64,000 nt of DNA from Flavivirga algicola. GTDB taxonomy: Bacteria; Bacteroidota; Bacteroidia; Flavobacteriales; Flavobacteriaceae. The notes under the pieces were generated by a model. It was not told the DNA's origin. It saw only the letters and a program-made list of their open reading frames with translations, and ran no database searches. Each line of letters begins with the position of its first letter. Position 1 is the stretch's first letter. This document shows positions 16,458 through 25,145 of the stretch, piece after piece. The translations under genes and the position numbers were made by a program. The DNA lies in assembly GCF_012910715.1 (NCBI RefSeq), contig NZ_JABBHF010000007.1, forward strand, positions 191,001 to 255,000, read 5' to 3'.

Positions 16458-17414
16458 TTACAATTTTAATAGAAGCTGTATATTATTATTAAAATAGTAG
16501 TATTGATTTTGAAACCAGTAGGTGTTGGCAAACGAATCTACCGTTACTATTTTTTTTTCTGGAGATAATATAGACTTTGCTTTCTGTAAATTCAGTTTGG
16601 CATTAGTGGTGTCACCTATTTTGTAATAGGTTAATGCGAGGCCGATAAGAGCATCAAAGTCTGTAGAATCAAACTTTAAAGCAGTAGAGAAGTCAGAAAT
16701 AGCATTATTGTACTTTCCTAATAACAAATAGGAGGCTCCTCTATAAAAGTAAGCAAACGTGTTGTTTCTATTAATTCTTAATGCCGTTGATAAATCAATA
16801 TTAGCTTTTTGGTAGTGATTAATGTCCATATAAAACACTCCTCTGTTGTAAAAATTATGTGCATTTGGTTCTGCTATTATGGCAAAAGAATAATCTTTTA
16901 ATGCTCTTTTTGGCATGTTAAGAGCTTTGTATGCAGCAGCTCTTATTGTATATGTTTTTGATTGGTTTGGGGCTTTCTTTATAACTTTACTAAAATCTTT
17001 CACAGCATCTTCATATTCGCCCAAATCGTACTTTACACACCCAAGGCTGAACAAGGCGTCAATAAAAGTAGAGTCTATTTCGAAGGCTTTACCGTAGTCG
17101 TTTTTTGCTCCCACAAAATCTTTTAAACTATATCTGGAGTTTCCTCTATTATAATAAGTATCCGCATCAGGGTTCAAAACGATTATTTTTGAATAATCAA
17201 CGATGGCGCCATGATAATCTCCTATATCGTTTTTTGCAATCCCGCGATAAAAATAAGCATCAAGATTTTTAGAATCTAGCTCTAAAGCTTTGGTGAAAAG
17301 ATTAATCTTTTCATTTAAGTTGGTTTCTCTTATTGCTTTCCTGAAAAACTTATTGGATTGTGCAAAAGTTAATATAGGCAATGCTATTAACGCAGTTATA
17401 ATAATTCTTTTCAT
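16458..17414 (-). CDS. Secreted tetratricopeptide-repeat protein
   Basis: 318-residue protein with a signal peptide (MKRIIITALIALPILTFAQ) and about seven TPR units, recognisable by repeated 34-residue spacing of A-x-x-x-Y/F-x-R-G/A segments: LDAYFYRGIAKNDIGDYHGA, ADTYYNRGNSRYSLKDFVGA, IDALFSLGCVKYDLGEYEDA, SKTYTIRAAAYKALNMPKRA, AHNFYNRGVFYMDINHYQKA, TFAYFYRGASYLLLGKYNNA. Such proteins act as protein-binding scaffolds, here in the periplasm or outer envelope. No enzymatic domain is seen and no partner can be named. It converges on rsmG with 7 bases between. Confidence 0.85.
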   Translation of the reverse strand: MKRIIITALIALPILTFAQSNKFFRKAIRETNLNEKINLFTKALELDSKNLDAYFYRGIAKNDIGDYHGAIVDYSKIIVLNPDADTYYNRGNSRYSLKDFVGAKNDYGKAFEIDSTFIDALFSLGCVKYDLGEYEDAVKDFSKVIKKAPNQSKTYTIRAAAYKALNMPKRALKDYSFAIIAEPNAHNFYNRGVFYMDINHYQKANIDLSTALRINRNNTFAYFYRGASYLLLGKYNNAISDFSTALKFDSTDFDALIGLALTYYKIGDTTNAKLNLQKAKSILSPEKKIVTVDSFANTYWFQNQYYYFNNNIQLLLKL

Positions 17415-17570
17415 GCTATAAGCAAGTCTTTTAGGGTATGATTCTAAACAATAAAGTTAGTAATATTTTATATATAACGTTAGGTTTTGTTTTTTAAGTA
17501 TTAATAATTGAGTAAGTGACAAGGTTATAACAGGGTAGATTGTATTGTGCTGCCTCAATAAATAGAAATC

Positions 17571-18818
17571 TTAATTTTTAGCGAATAATAAATCTTGTTT
17601 CTTTTTTTGCAGATAGTTTTTTTCAAATTTATTGTTAACTATATTTATAGCATAATCTATATGTTTTATGGCTTCTGGAAGGTTGTTTGTAGCGTAATAA
17701 TAATCAGACAAAGTTCCATAATACAAATAGGCTCTTTGTACAAAAGTCTCTGGTTCAATTTGGTCAAGGTACTTTTTAGACGTTTTGTAATCTTTGTTTT
17801 GTAAGCAAACAACAGCCATGGTTAGCAAGTGAATTGGCATAGGTTGAATGTTGTAAAGACACTCATACCAATGGAGTATTTTGTTCCAGTTTGTATCTTC
17901 AAAACGGGTTGCGCGTAAATGTTCGGCAGCAATAGCAGCTTCATAATGGTAACAAGAAAATGTAGCTGTGCTAACAGCCTTGTTCATCATGGCGTTCCCT
18001 AATTTTATTAGCGGAAAGTGCCATTGGCTTCTATCCTGATTTTTTAGGTCTAAAAGCTCGTTTTCGGCATTGGTTTTTGTTTCGATACGCGCCGAATGAA
18101 AACACATTAAAGCAAACAAGGCATAAACCTCTGGTGTTCGGGTGTGCTTATTTTTTAAGAGCATTTTACATAAGCGCATGGCTTCTCCACATAATTCTTT
18201 TCGAATTAGGGTCTCTTCTTTATTAGAGTGAAACCCTTCATTGAAAATAAGGTATAGCACTTCCATAACACTTTCTAATCGCTGAGGCAGTAATGTGCCT
18301 TGTGGGATTTGGAATTTTAATTGAGATTTTCGTATGGCTTTACGAGCGCGGGTCAGTCTCTTTTTTATACTATCTTCTTTAGTTAATAAGGCAGAGGATA
18401 TTTCTTTAATACTAAATCCTGAAACTGTTTTCAATGCAAATGAAATACGGTCTCTGGGATCAAGTTTTGGATGGCAAGCTGTGAAGATCATTCGAAGTTG
18501 TGAATCTTCAATTTCAGTGTCTAAGAAGAGTTCGTTTATGGCAATGGTATTGGTGCCATGAACAATACGGGGAAGGTGTTTTTTTTCAGTATTTAATTTC
18601 CTGAAAATATCTAAAACTCTATTTTTAGCAGCTTGGGTTAGCCAGGCTTCAGGATTGTCTGGTTGTTTGGTACGCCAAGAAATACTTGCTTTTATAAAAG
18701 TATCCTGAACGGCATCTTCAATGATTTCGAGATGAGAAAGCCCAAAGATTCGAGTTAAAACAGAGACCATTTTTCCACTATGATAACGGAATAAATGGTC
18801 TATGAGTTTTTTTTCCAT
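17571..18818 (-). CDS. ECF sigma factor with DUF6596/TPR C-terminal extension (ECF42-like)
   Basis: Alternative sigma factor of 415 residues, about twice the size of a plain ECF sigma. Sigma region 2 occupies roughly residues 10-75 (EDAVQDTFIKASISWRTK, then PEAWLTQAAKNRVLDIFRK), region 4 roughly 110-165 (LRMIFTACHP, ISFALKTVSGFSIKEISSAL, RLTRARKAIRKS). The C-terminal ~230 residues include LIFNEGFHSN and TPR-like helices, the extension that defines this group. No anti-sigma gene is nearby; in this group the extension is thought to take over control. The start overlaps the stop of the YciI-like gene (TAATG), a coupled pair typical of ECF42. Confidence 0.88.
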   Translation of the reverse strand: MEKKLIDHLFRYHSGKMVSVLTRIFGLSHLEIIEDAVQDTFIKASISWRTKQPDNPEAWLTQAAKNRVLDIFRKLNTEKKHLPRIVHGTNTIAINELFLDTEIEDSQLRMIFTACHPKLDPRDRISFALKTVSGFSIKEISSALLTKEDSIKKRLTRARKAIRKSQLKFQIPQGTLLPQRLESVMEVLYLIFNEGFHSNKEETLIRKELCGEAMRLCKMLLKNKHTRTPEVYALFALMCFHSARIETKTNAENELLDLKNQDRSQWHFPLIKLGNAMMNKAVSTATFSCYHYEAAIAAEHLRATRFEDTNWNKILHWYECLYNIQPMPIHLLTMAVVCLQNKDYKTSKKYLDQIEPETFVQRAYLYYGTLSDYYYATNNLPEAIKHIDYAINIVNNKFEKNYLQKKKQDLLFAKN

Positions 18819-19165
18819 TAGCGGTCAAATACCATAATTTCACGAATCTCTACAGTGCCACCTAGATCGTAATCGGGATAATCTTCAGCAATTTTTTGAA
18901 CCGCATCAAAATCGGTAGATTCTACCAGGTAGTAGCCACCAACAATTTCTTTAACTTCTGCGGATGTTAGATCTGTGACCGTTCTATTTTTACCAACCAC
19001 ACGGCGAATAGCAGGTGTTAAGGCATTGCCTCCACGAACAACCCCTGCTTTTTCCATTTTGTCATTCCATGCAAACCATTTTCCCATCCTGTTTTGAAGT
19101 TCTTCTGGAGATAAACCAAGATCTGTGTAATCTGCTCCGATGAAAATCATCATAAATTCTTTCAT
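18818..19165 (-). CDS. YciI/DGPF-domain protein coupled to the ECF sigma factor
   Basis: A 115-residue ferredoxin-like-fold protein of the YCII-related (DGPF) family, with MKEFMMIFIGADY at the start, the PEELQNRMGKWFAWNDKMEKAG helix, and ending DLGGTVEIREIMVFD. The family is structurally tied to small enzyme or ligand-binding roles, but the function of the DGPF type is unknown. Genes of this kind are regularly found beside ECF42-type sigma factors and are likely their targets. Here the two genes overlap by one base, so translation is probably coupled. Confidence 0.85.
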   Translation of the reverse strand: MKEFMMIFIGADYTDLGLSPEELQNRMGKWFAWNDKMEKAGVVRGGNALTPAIRRVVGKNRTVTDLTSAEVKEIVGGYYLVESTDFDAVQKIAEDYPDYDLGGTVEIREIMVFDR

Positions 19166-19232
19166 AATTATAATGTTTTTATTGTTTATATAGTTAAGAC
19201 GTTTATTAAATTAAAAAAGGGGACACTATTTT

Positions 19233-19240
19233 CAAATTTA
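19233..19240 (-). promoter_or_regulatory. Candidate -7 box for the YciI-sigma operon
   Basis: Minus-strand TAAATTTG matches TAnnTTTG 68 bases before the YciI start, in the short gap behind uxuA. Confidence 0.35.
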
Positions 19241-19255
19241 ACAGGTTTTTTTCAT

Positions 19256-20422
19256 CTATATACCATTACTTTTAGAAATGCCAAGTGCCAATCCTCTTAA
19301 TTCGGCTAAACCTTTTAACCTGCCAATAGCAGAATAACCTGGGTAGCTAATATTGGTGTTTACATCATCAAGCATTTGGTGTCCATGATCTGGTCGCATG
19401 GGTAGCGTTTTATTTAGCTCCTTTTCAATTTTTAAAACAGTCTTTACAATCTCATACATATCTGAGGAGCCATCTAAGTGATTATCTTCAAAAAAACTAC
19501 CATCGTTTTCGCGTTTTACATTGCGTAAATGAAGAAAATGAATACGATCTTTAAATTTTTCGATCATCTTTGGGAGGTCATTATCGGGGTTTGCACCTAA
19601 AGAGCCTGTACAAAAAGTGATCCCGTTAGAAGGGCTGTCTATAAAGTTTACCAGATCTTCCAGATCTTTTTCAGATTTTATAATCCTTGGAAGCCCCATA
19701 ATATCCATGGGCGGGTCGTCTGGATGAATGGCCATTTTTATACCGAGTTCTTCAGCAATGGGAATAATTTCATTTAGAAAATAAGAAAGATTCGATTTCA
19801 AATCTTCATGAGATACGTCTTTATATTGAGCAATCATTTCCTTAAAAACAGGAATGGTTAAGTCGTCTACCGTACCAGGTAATCCTTTTAAAATATTGTC
19901 TTCTAATTTCTGCTTGTCTTCATCAGACATTTTTGAATATCGAATATCGGCCTTTTCCAATATATCTGGTGTATAGGCGTTTTTAATAGTGTCTCGCTGT
20001 ATGATATATTTTTCAAAAATAGCCATGTCTACCTTATCGAATCGTAAAGCGGTTTTACCATTGTCTAGTTTCCAAAAAAGGTGCGTGCGCGTCCAATCTA
20101 ATACAGGCATAAAATTATAACACACATTTTTAATACCGCATTGCGCCACATTTTTTAAGCTTTGTTTATAGTTTTCAATACGATATTGATAATCACCACG
20201 ACGTAATTTAATATTTTCATGAATGGGAATACTTTCGATAAAAGACCATGTTAAGCCAGCTGCTTCAATGCTGTTCTTGACTTTTTGTATCTCACTGGTG
20301 TTCCAAACCTCGCCATTTGCGATATGGTGTAAAGCCGTTACTATGCCTGTAGCCCCCGTTTGTTTAATGTCCGATAGTGTTACAGGATCGTTTGCCCCAA
20401 ACCATCTAAATGTTTCTTGCAT
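19256..20422 (-). CDS. uxuA: Mannonate dehydratase
   Basis: Dehydrates D-mannonate to 2-keto-3-deoxygluconate in hexuronate catabolism. It has a TIM-barrel, xylose-isomerase-like fold and needs a divalent metal. The start METFRWFGANDPVTL-type segment (here MQETFRWFGAND), MAIHPDDPP, the metal-site GITFCTGSLGANPDNDLP, IHFLHLRNVKRE, and MRPDHGHQMLDD are family signatures. At 388 residues it is full length. No uxaC, uxaB or KDG kinase is adjacent, so it is a stand-alone copy that may feed from alginate, pectin or glucuronate use encoded elsewhere. Confidence 0.95.
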   Translation of the reverse strand: MQETFRWFGANDPVTLSDIKQTGATGIVTALHHIANGEVWNTSEIQKVKNSIEAAGLTWSFIESIPIHENIKLRRGDYQYRIENYKQSLKNVAQCGIKNVCYNFMPVLDWTRTHLFWKLDNGKTALRFDKVDMAIFEKYIIQRDTIKNAYTPDILEKADIRYSKMSDEDKQKLEDNILKGLPGTVDDLTIPVFKEMIAQYKDVSHEDLKSNLSYFLNEIIPIAEELGIKMAIHPDDPPMDIMGLPRIIKSEKDLEDLVNFIDSPSNGITFCTGSLGANPDNDLPKMIEKFKDRIHFLHLRNVKRENDGSFFEDNHLDGSSDMYEIVKTVLKIEKELNKTLPMRPDHGHQMLDDVNTNISYPGYSAIGRLKGLAELRGLALGISKSNGI

Positions 20423-20451
20423 TTTATATTATTAAGAGAAAGATAGGTTTT

Positions 20452-20459
20452 CAAATTTA
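20452..20459 (-). promoter_or_regulatory. Candidate -7 box for uxuA
   Basis: Minus-strand TAAATTTG matches TAnnTTTG 30 bases before the uxuA start codon. Confidence 0.4.
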
Positions 20460-20702
20460 GTAAATTCCTAATAAGACGGGAACTTTATGTTTAAATTTAG
20501 TGTGATTGATGTGGGTAAGTATTTAAATTGTTTAGATATGGTGAAAAAAATGATTAATGGATTAGAGTAAAAATAACTTTATAAGGTATTTATTATGTTG
20601 TATTCTGATTAATATTTGGTTAGATATTACATTCTAAAATTATTGCTATAACAATTCATTCATTGTATCTTTTTATATAGTTTTGAATTAATAAAATAGA
20701 TA

Positions 20703-21815
20703 ATGAATATTAAATTTATTGACTTCTTTATTCTTATTGGGGTTGTGCAGGGGTTGTTTTTTGCAATGGCTATTTTATTTTCTAAGTTCTTTAAAAGTAA
20801 AACCAATTTATATTTAGGAATTGGAATCTTAAATGGTGTTTTTATAAATATTCAGTACTGTTTGCTAAAATATGGATGGTATGACAACAATCCCAATTAT
20901 AGAATATTTGAAGATATAGAGTTTGTTCTGCTTTTTCCGATATGTTTGTACGTTTATTATCTGAAATTCTTGAATCCGCAACTAAAGCTAACCGAAAAAT
21001 ATTTATTCTTAGCGCTTCCTTTCGTTATTTCATTATTATTAAACTTATACATTGGCGGTCACTATTACTTTGATTTGTACGTTATATCTAACAAACAATG
21101 GATTCCCTATTTCTATAAAATTGAATATTATTTTTCTATCATTTTAAATTTGATTTTTTTAATAGTGGAATATAAAATGCTTTTTAGAAAGAATAGTGAT
21201 GATGATTATAATGTTGATTATGATCTAAAATGGATTAGAATGTTTTATGTACTTCATCTATCGATTGTGGTTGTCTGGATAATTTTAGAGGTTATTGATT
21301 ATTTTTATGGTGATATGGCATTTGTTTTATGGTTATTTTTAAATTTTATTTTTTATTGGGTTGGTTATACTGGGGTTTACAAATTTAGATTGGCTAGGAA
21401 CAGATATGAAATAAGAAAGATTGTAAATAAAGAAAAGAAAGTGACTAATGAAAAATTGAGCAAGTCAAATGAAAATCCATATTTTCAAAAAATGATATCT
21501 CTTTTTGAAGATGATAAACTATTTAGAGATTCTAAGTTGAGTAGAAATGATATTGCTGAAAGGCTTGGAATAAGTGTTGGTTATTTTTCTCAAATGATTA
21601 ATACTGTTTCTGAAAAAAATCTTTCTGATTATTTAAATTTTTATAGAGTGGAAGAAGTTAAAAATATGCTGTTAAACGACGATTTTCAAAATTATAATCT
21701 TTTAGCTATTGGTCTTGAAGCAGGTTTTAATTCGAAATCGGCATTTTACATTGGGTTTAAAAAAGAAACAGGTTATACGCCTTCTGAATATAAAAAACAA
21801 CATCAAAATAGGTAG
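20703..21815 (+). CDS. Membrane-anchored AraC-family transcriptional regulator
   Basis: 370 residues in two parts. Residues 1-240 contain about seven hydrophobic helices (for example IDFFILIGVVQGLFFAMAIL near the start). The C-terminal ~110 residues are an AraC-type double helix-turn-helix: LSRNDIAERLGISVGYFSQMIN, then the second HTH LLAIGLEAGFNSKSAFYIGFKKETGYTPSEYKK. The layout is common in Bacteroidota, where a membrane sensor is fused directly to a DNA-binding domain. Ligand and targets are unknown; the lipocalin-like gene downstream is a candidate but has a 117-base gap. Confidence 0.88.
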   Translation: MNIKFIDFFILIGVVQGLFFAMAILFSKFFKSKTNLYLGIGILNGVFINIQYCLLKYGWYDNNPNYRIFEDIEFVLLFPICLYVYYLKFLNPQLKLTEKYLFLALPFVISLLLNLYIGGHYYFDLYVISNKQWIPYFYKIEYYFSIILNLIFLIVEYKMLFRKNSDDDYNVDYDLKWIRMFYVLHLSIVVVWIILEVIDYFYGDMAFVLWLFLNFIFYWVGYTGVYKFRLARNRYEIRKIVNKEKKVTNEKLSKSNENPYFQKMISLFEDDKLFRDSKLSRNDIAERLGISVGYFSQMINTVSEKNLSDYLNFYRVEEVKNMLLNDDFQNYNLLAIGLEAGFNSKSAFYIGFKKETGYTPSEYKKQHQNR

Positions 21816-21932
21816 TCTAAATTTGTCCATAATTGTTTACTTCTAACAATTATAAACCATCATTTTGTTTTACTAAATTAAGTTTGCCAAAAATTTAATA
21901 TTAATGACTTTTTTGGGTCTAAAAAAAACAAA

Positions 21933-22337
21933 ATGAATAAGAATTTATTATTAATACTAATTACTTTTAGTCTTGCATCTTCATGTAGTAAGGGTGGTAA
22001 TATTATTAAAAAAATTAATGAAACATTTATTGTCGGAAAATGGAGATTAACTAGTGTAACTGAAAATGGATCGAATGTTAATTTAAATGATTGTGAACGA
22101 TTAAAAACATTTGAGTTTAACACTGATAAAGAGGTTGTCATAAAAATATATGATTTTAATTTGAATGCTGAATGTGAGATAAGCTCCGACGATACATATG
22201 ATTATTCAATTGATGATAATTCAATTACTATACAGGGCATAGGTGATGCTGAAATTTCTACTCTAAAAGATGAAACTTTAATTCTTCAATCGGTTGAAGC
22301 TTCAAACATTATTATTAAAACATTTGAAAAACAATGA
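21933..22337 (+). CDS. Lipocalin-like lipoprotein
   Basis: 134-residue lipoprotein: signal peptide with lipobox Cys at residue 18 (LASSC), then a beta-rich domain opening with FIVGKWRLTSVTENG, the G-x-W start shared by Bacteroidota lipocalin-like proteins. Strands continue through FEFNTDKEVVIKIYD and LKDETLILQSV. These small domains bind hydrophobic ligands or have unknown roles. It follows the AraC regulator and ends before a good terminator. Confidence 0.7.
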   Translation: MNKNLLLILITFSLASSCSKGGNIIKKINETFIVGKWRLTSVTENGSNVNLNDCERLKTFEFNTDKEVVIKIYDFNLNAECEISSDDTYDYSIDDNSITIQGIGDAEISTLKDETLILQSVEASNIIIKTFEKQ

Positions 22338-22378
22338 TTTTGAAATAATTTTGACTAAAGGAAGATAATAATTCTAGG

Positions 22379-22408
22379 GAGCGATAATGGTTAAGTTATC
22401 GCTCTTTT
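22379..22408 (+). terminator. Terminator of the lipocalin-like gene
   Basis: Nine-bp stem GAGCGATAA / TTATCGCTC (22379-22387 and 22396-22404), 8-base loop, then TTTT. Confidence 0.8.
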
Positions 22409-22539
22409 GTTTCGATAGAAACTTGTGTACAAAAGTGTAATATAAAATCATTTCAATATTTTATATCTAAATGTTAAACGAAGTACAATAATTTTTCCGA
22501 TAAACTCAAAGATTTCATTTACAAAAGTTTATAAAATAG

Positions 22540-22575
22540 AAAAGAGACCTTCTAAATTTTTAGAAAGTCTCTTTT
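22540..22575. terminator. Terminator of pruA (probably bidirectional)
   Basis: Stem AAAAGAGAC / GTCTCTTTT (22540-22548 and 22567-22575) extended inside by TCTAAA / TTTAGA with a small mismatch. It lies 65 bases beyond the pruA stop on the minus strand. The 302-base gap 22338-22639 holds this and the preceding terminator and nothing else I could see. Confidence 0.75.
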
Positions 22576-22639
22576 GTATAAGTTTCTATATGATGGGATT
22601 CCTGCTTTACTGAAGCAAGTTCAGCACATGCTGCAGGAA

Positions 22640-24268
22640 TTATTCTCCTAAAAACGGATAACGGTAATCTGTAGGTGTTACAAAGGTTTCTTTTATCATT
22701 CTAGGCGATACCCATCGTAATAAGTTTTGTGCACTTCCAGCTTTGTCGTTAGTTCCAGAAGCTCTGGCACCGCCAAAAGGTTGTTGTCCAACGACGGCCC
22801 CTGTTGGTTTGTCATTAATATAGAAATTCCCAGCAGCATTTTGTAAAGCTTCGGTAGCCTGCGTTACGGCATATCTATCTTTGGAAATTATAGCACCGGT
22901 TAAAGCATATTCACTGGTTTCATCAACTAATTTTAAAGTTTCAGCGTAAGCATCGTCTTCGTAAACATAAATCGTGATAACAGGGCCAAATAACTCGGTA
23001 CACATGGTTGTGTATTTTGGGTCTGTCGTGACAAGCACCGTTGGTTCAATAAAATACCCTTTGCTTTTGTCGTAGTTTCCACCTGCAATAATTTCGACGT
23101 TACTATCCGTTTTAGCCTGATCTATATATTTGGCTAGCTTGTCAAAGGAGCCTTCATGAATGACTGCTGTAATAAAATTACTCATGTCTTCTGGAGACCC
23201 CATTTTAAAGGATTTTATATCTTCTAAAACTAAACTTTTTACTTCGCTCCATAAACTTTTGGGAATGTAAGCTCTTGAAGCGGCGCTACATTTTTGTCCC
23301 TGAAATTCAAAAGCACCACGAGTAATAGCTGTAGCTACTTGTTTCGGATTTGCCGATTTATGCGCAACAATAAAGTCTTTGCCACCAGTTTCTCCAACAA
23401 TTCTTGGGTACGTTTTATAATTGTGTATGTTATTGCCTATTTGTTTCCAAAGTTCTTTAAAAATAAAGGTAGAGCCCGTAAAGTGTAGGCCCGAGAAGTC
23501 CGGACTAGCCAAAACGGTATTCGTAATCATGACTGGGTCTCCAAAAACAACATTGATAACGCCCGGAGGGACACCAGCTTCTTCGAAAACATCCATAATT
23601 ACTTTTGCAGAGTACACCTGGCTGTCACTAGGTTTCCAAACAACAACATTACCCATTAATGCCATACACGCAGGTAGATTTCCAGCAATGGCAGTAAAAT
23701 TAAAAGGTGTTACGGCATAGGTAAATCCTTCAAGAGGTCTGTATTCAATCCTATTCCAGGCATCACTGGTGCTTTCTGGTTGCTCCATGTATATGTCTGT
23801 CATAAACTGTACATTAAAGCGTAAGAAATCTATAAATTCACAAGCAGCATCAATTTCAGCTTGATGAATGGTTTTAGATTGAGCTATCATGGTTGCAGCA
23901 TTTATTTTTGCTCTGTAAGGGCCAGCAATGAGCTCGGCAGCCTTTAAGAAAATACCAGCACGTTGTTCCCAAGGTATTTGAGACCAATTCTTTCTTGCCT
24001 CTAAGGCGGTCGAAATAGCTTCGTCTATATGTGATTTCTCGGCTAAGTGGTAGGTTCCAACAATATGTTTATGATCGTGTGGAGGCGACATCGTTCGTGT
24101 ATTGCCAGTTTCTATGTCTTTTCCGTTTATATATAATGGAACGTCAATTTTACTATGAAACATTTCTTTATATGCTTTTAGTACTGCTTCTCGTTCTGGA
24201 GACCCAGGGGCATAACTTTTAACAGGTTCGTTAACGGCTATAGGTACATTAAAAAAGCCTTTTCCCAT
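22640..24268 (-). CDS. pruA: L-glutamate gamma-semialdehyde (1-pyrroline-5-carboxylate) dehydrogenase
   Basis: NAD+-dependent aldehyde dehydrogenase for the second step of proline breakdown, making glutamate. The 542 residues match the stand-alone, eukaryote-like P5C dehydrogenase. Signatures: NFTAIAGNLPACMALMGNVV near the NAD site, GDPVMITNTVLASPDFSGLHFTGS type Rossmann elements, catalytic Glu in VGETGGKDF and catalytic Cys in FEFQGQKCSAASRAYIP, plus the C-terminal QPFGGARASGTNDKAG. No proline dehydrogenase gene is adjacent. Confidence 0.95.
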   Translation of the reverse strand: MGKGFFNVPIAVNEPVKSYAPGSPEREAVLKAYKEMFHSKIDVPLYINGKDIETGNTRTMSPPHDHKHIVGTYHLAEKSHIDEAISTALEARKNWSQIPWEQRAGIFLKAAELIAGPYRAKINAATMIAQSKTIHQAEIDAACEFIDFLRFNVQFMTDIYMEQPESTSDAWNRIEYRPLEGFTYAVTPFNFTAIAGNLPACMALMGNVVVWKPSDSQVYSAKVIMDVFEEAGVPPGVINVVFGDPVMITNTVLASPDFSGLHFTGSTFIFKELWKQIGNNIHNYKTYPRIVGETGGKDFIVAHKSANPKQVATAITRGAFEFQGQKCSAASRAYIPKSLWSEVKSLVLEDIKSFKMGSPEDMSNFITAVIHEGSFDKLAKYIDQAKTDSNVEIIAGGNYDKSKGYFIEPTVLVTTDPKYTTMCTELFGPVITIYVYEDDAYAETLKLVDETSEYALTGAIISKDRYAVTQATEALQNAAGNFYINDKPTGAVVGQQPFGGARASGTNDKAGSAQNLLRWVSPRMIKETFVTPTDYRYPFLGE

Positions 24269-24311
24269 GATTTTTGCGGTTTTCGTTATTGAATTTTCAT
24301 TAAATAAGGTG

Positions 24312-24340
24312 CAAATTTACGAATTATTTAATGACTTCAA
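24312..24340 (-). promoter_or_regulatory. Promoter of pruA
   Basis: Minus-strand TAAATTTG (24319-24312) matches TAnnTTTG with a TTG (24340-24338) 18 bases upstream; 44 bases before the start codon. Confidence 0.55.
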
Positions 24341-24419
24341 TAACTAACAATGTTTAAAAACAAGTTAAAATTTATTTATTTTTTGTAAGTTGCCTCACCG
24401 TATTTAGACTACAAGTTTT

Positions 24420-25145
24420 ATGTGTACAGTAACAATTATTCCAAAGGCTAATAATGGGTTTGTTTTAACTTCCAATAGGGATGAAGCACCAGAAAGAATA
24501 TCCATTTCGCCAGATTTTTATATAATTAATGGTGTGAAAACGTTATTTCCTAAAGATCAGGTGTCTGGAGGTACATGGGTCGGTTTGAGTGAAAAAAACA
24601 GAGTGATTTGCGTTCTAAACGGTGGATTTAAATTACACGAACGCAAATTAAGTTATAGGAAGAGTAGAGGGGTAGTTGCTAAAGATTTTATGATTGCTGA
24701 TGATATAGAAATTACCATTGAAGCTTATAATTTTTTAGATATAGAGCCATTTACTATTATTGTTATAGATTGGAATACTGATTTGAAATTTTATGAATTG
24801 GTTTGGGATGGAGAAAACAAATATTTTAGACAATTGCCAAACGAACCAAAAATCTGGTCTTCTTCAACTTTGTATTCTGAAGCCATGAAAAAAGAAAGGT
24901 TGAGTTGGTTTGAGTCTTTTAAAAATGAAAATGAATTAAATGAAGCGTCCCTATTAGAATTTCATAAAACAGCGGGGAGAGGAAATGAAGATTTTGGTGT
25001 TATAATAGACCGTGGTTTTGTTAAAACGACCAGTATTACGCAAGTAACAAAAAAAATGGATTCTGCTGAAATGCACTACGAAAACCTTCAAGATAAAATA
25101 ACTACAACTAAAACCTTCAATCTTCCTCAAGTTGTAAATGAATAA
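24420..25145 (+). CDS. NRDE/TANGO2-family protein
   Basis: 241-residue member of the TANGO2 family, named for the N-terminal NRDE motif, here in MCTVTIIPKANNGFVLTSNRDE (Asn18-Arg-Asp-Glu21). Initiator Met followed by Cys2 is also conserved and recalls an N-terminal nucleophile hydrolase fold. Human TANGO2 has been linked to haem or lipid handling; the bacterial role is not settled. The stop overlaps the start of the next gene by 8 bases, indicating translational coupling and perhaps joint function. Confidence 0.85.
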   Translation: MCTVTIIPKANNGFVLTSNRDEAPERISISPDFYIINGVKTLFPKDQVSGGTWVGLSEKNRVICVLNGGFKLHERKLSYRKSRGVVAKDFMIADDIEITIEAYNFLDIEPFTIIVIDWNTDLKFYELVWDGENKYFRQLPNEPKIWSSSTLYSEAMKKERLSWFESFKNENELNEASLLEFHKTAGRGNEDFGVIIDRGFVKTTSITQVTKKMDSAEMHYENLQDKITTTKTFNLPQVVNE

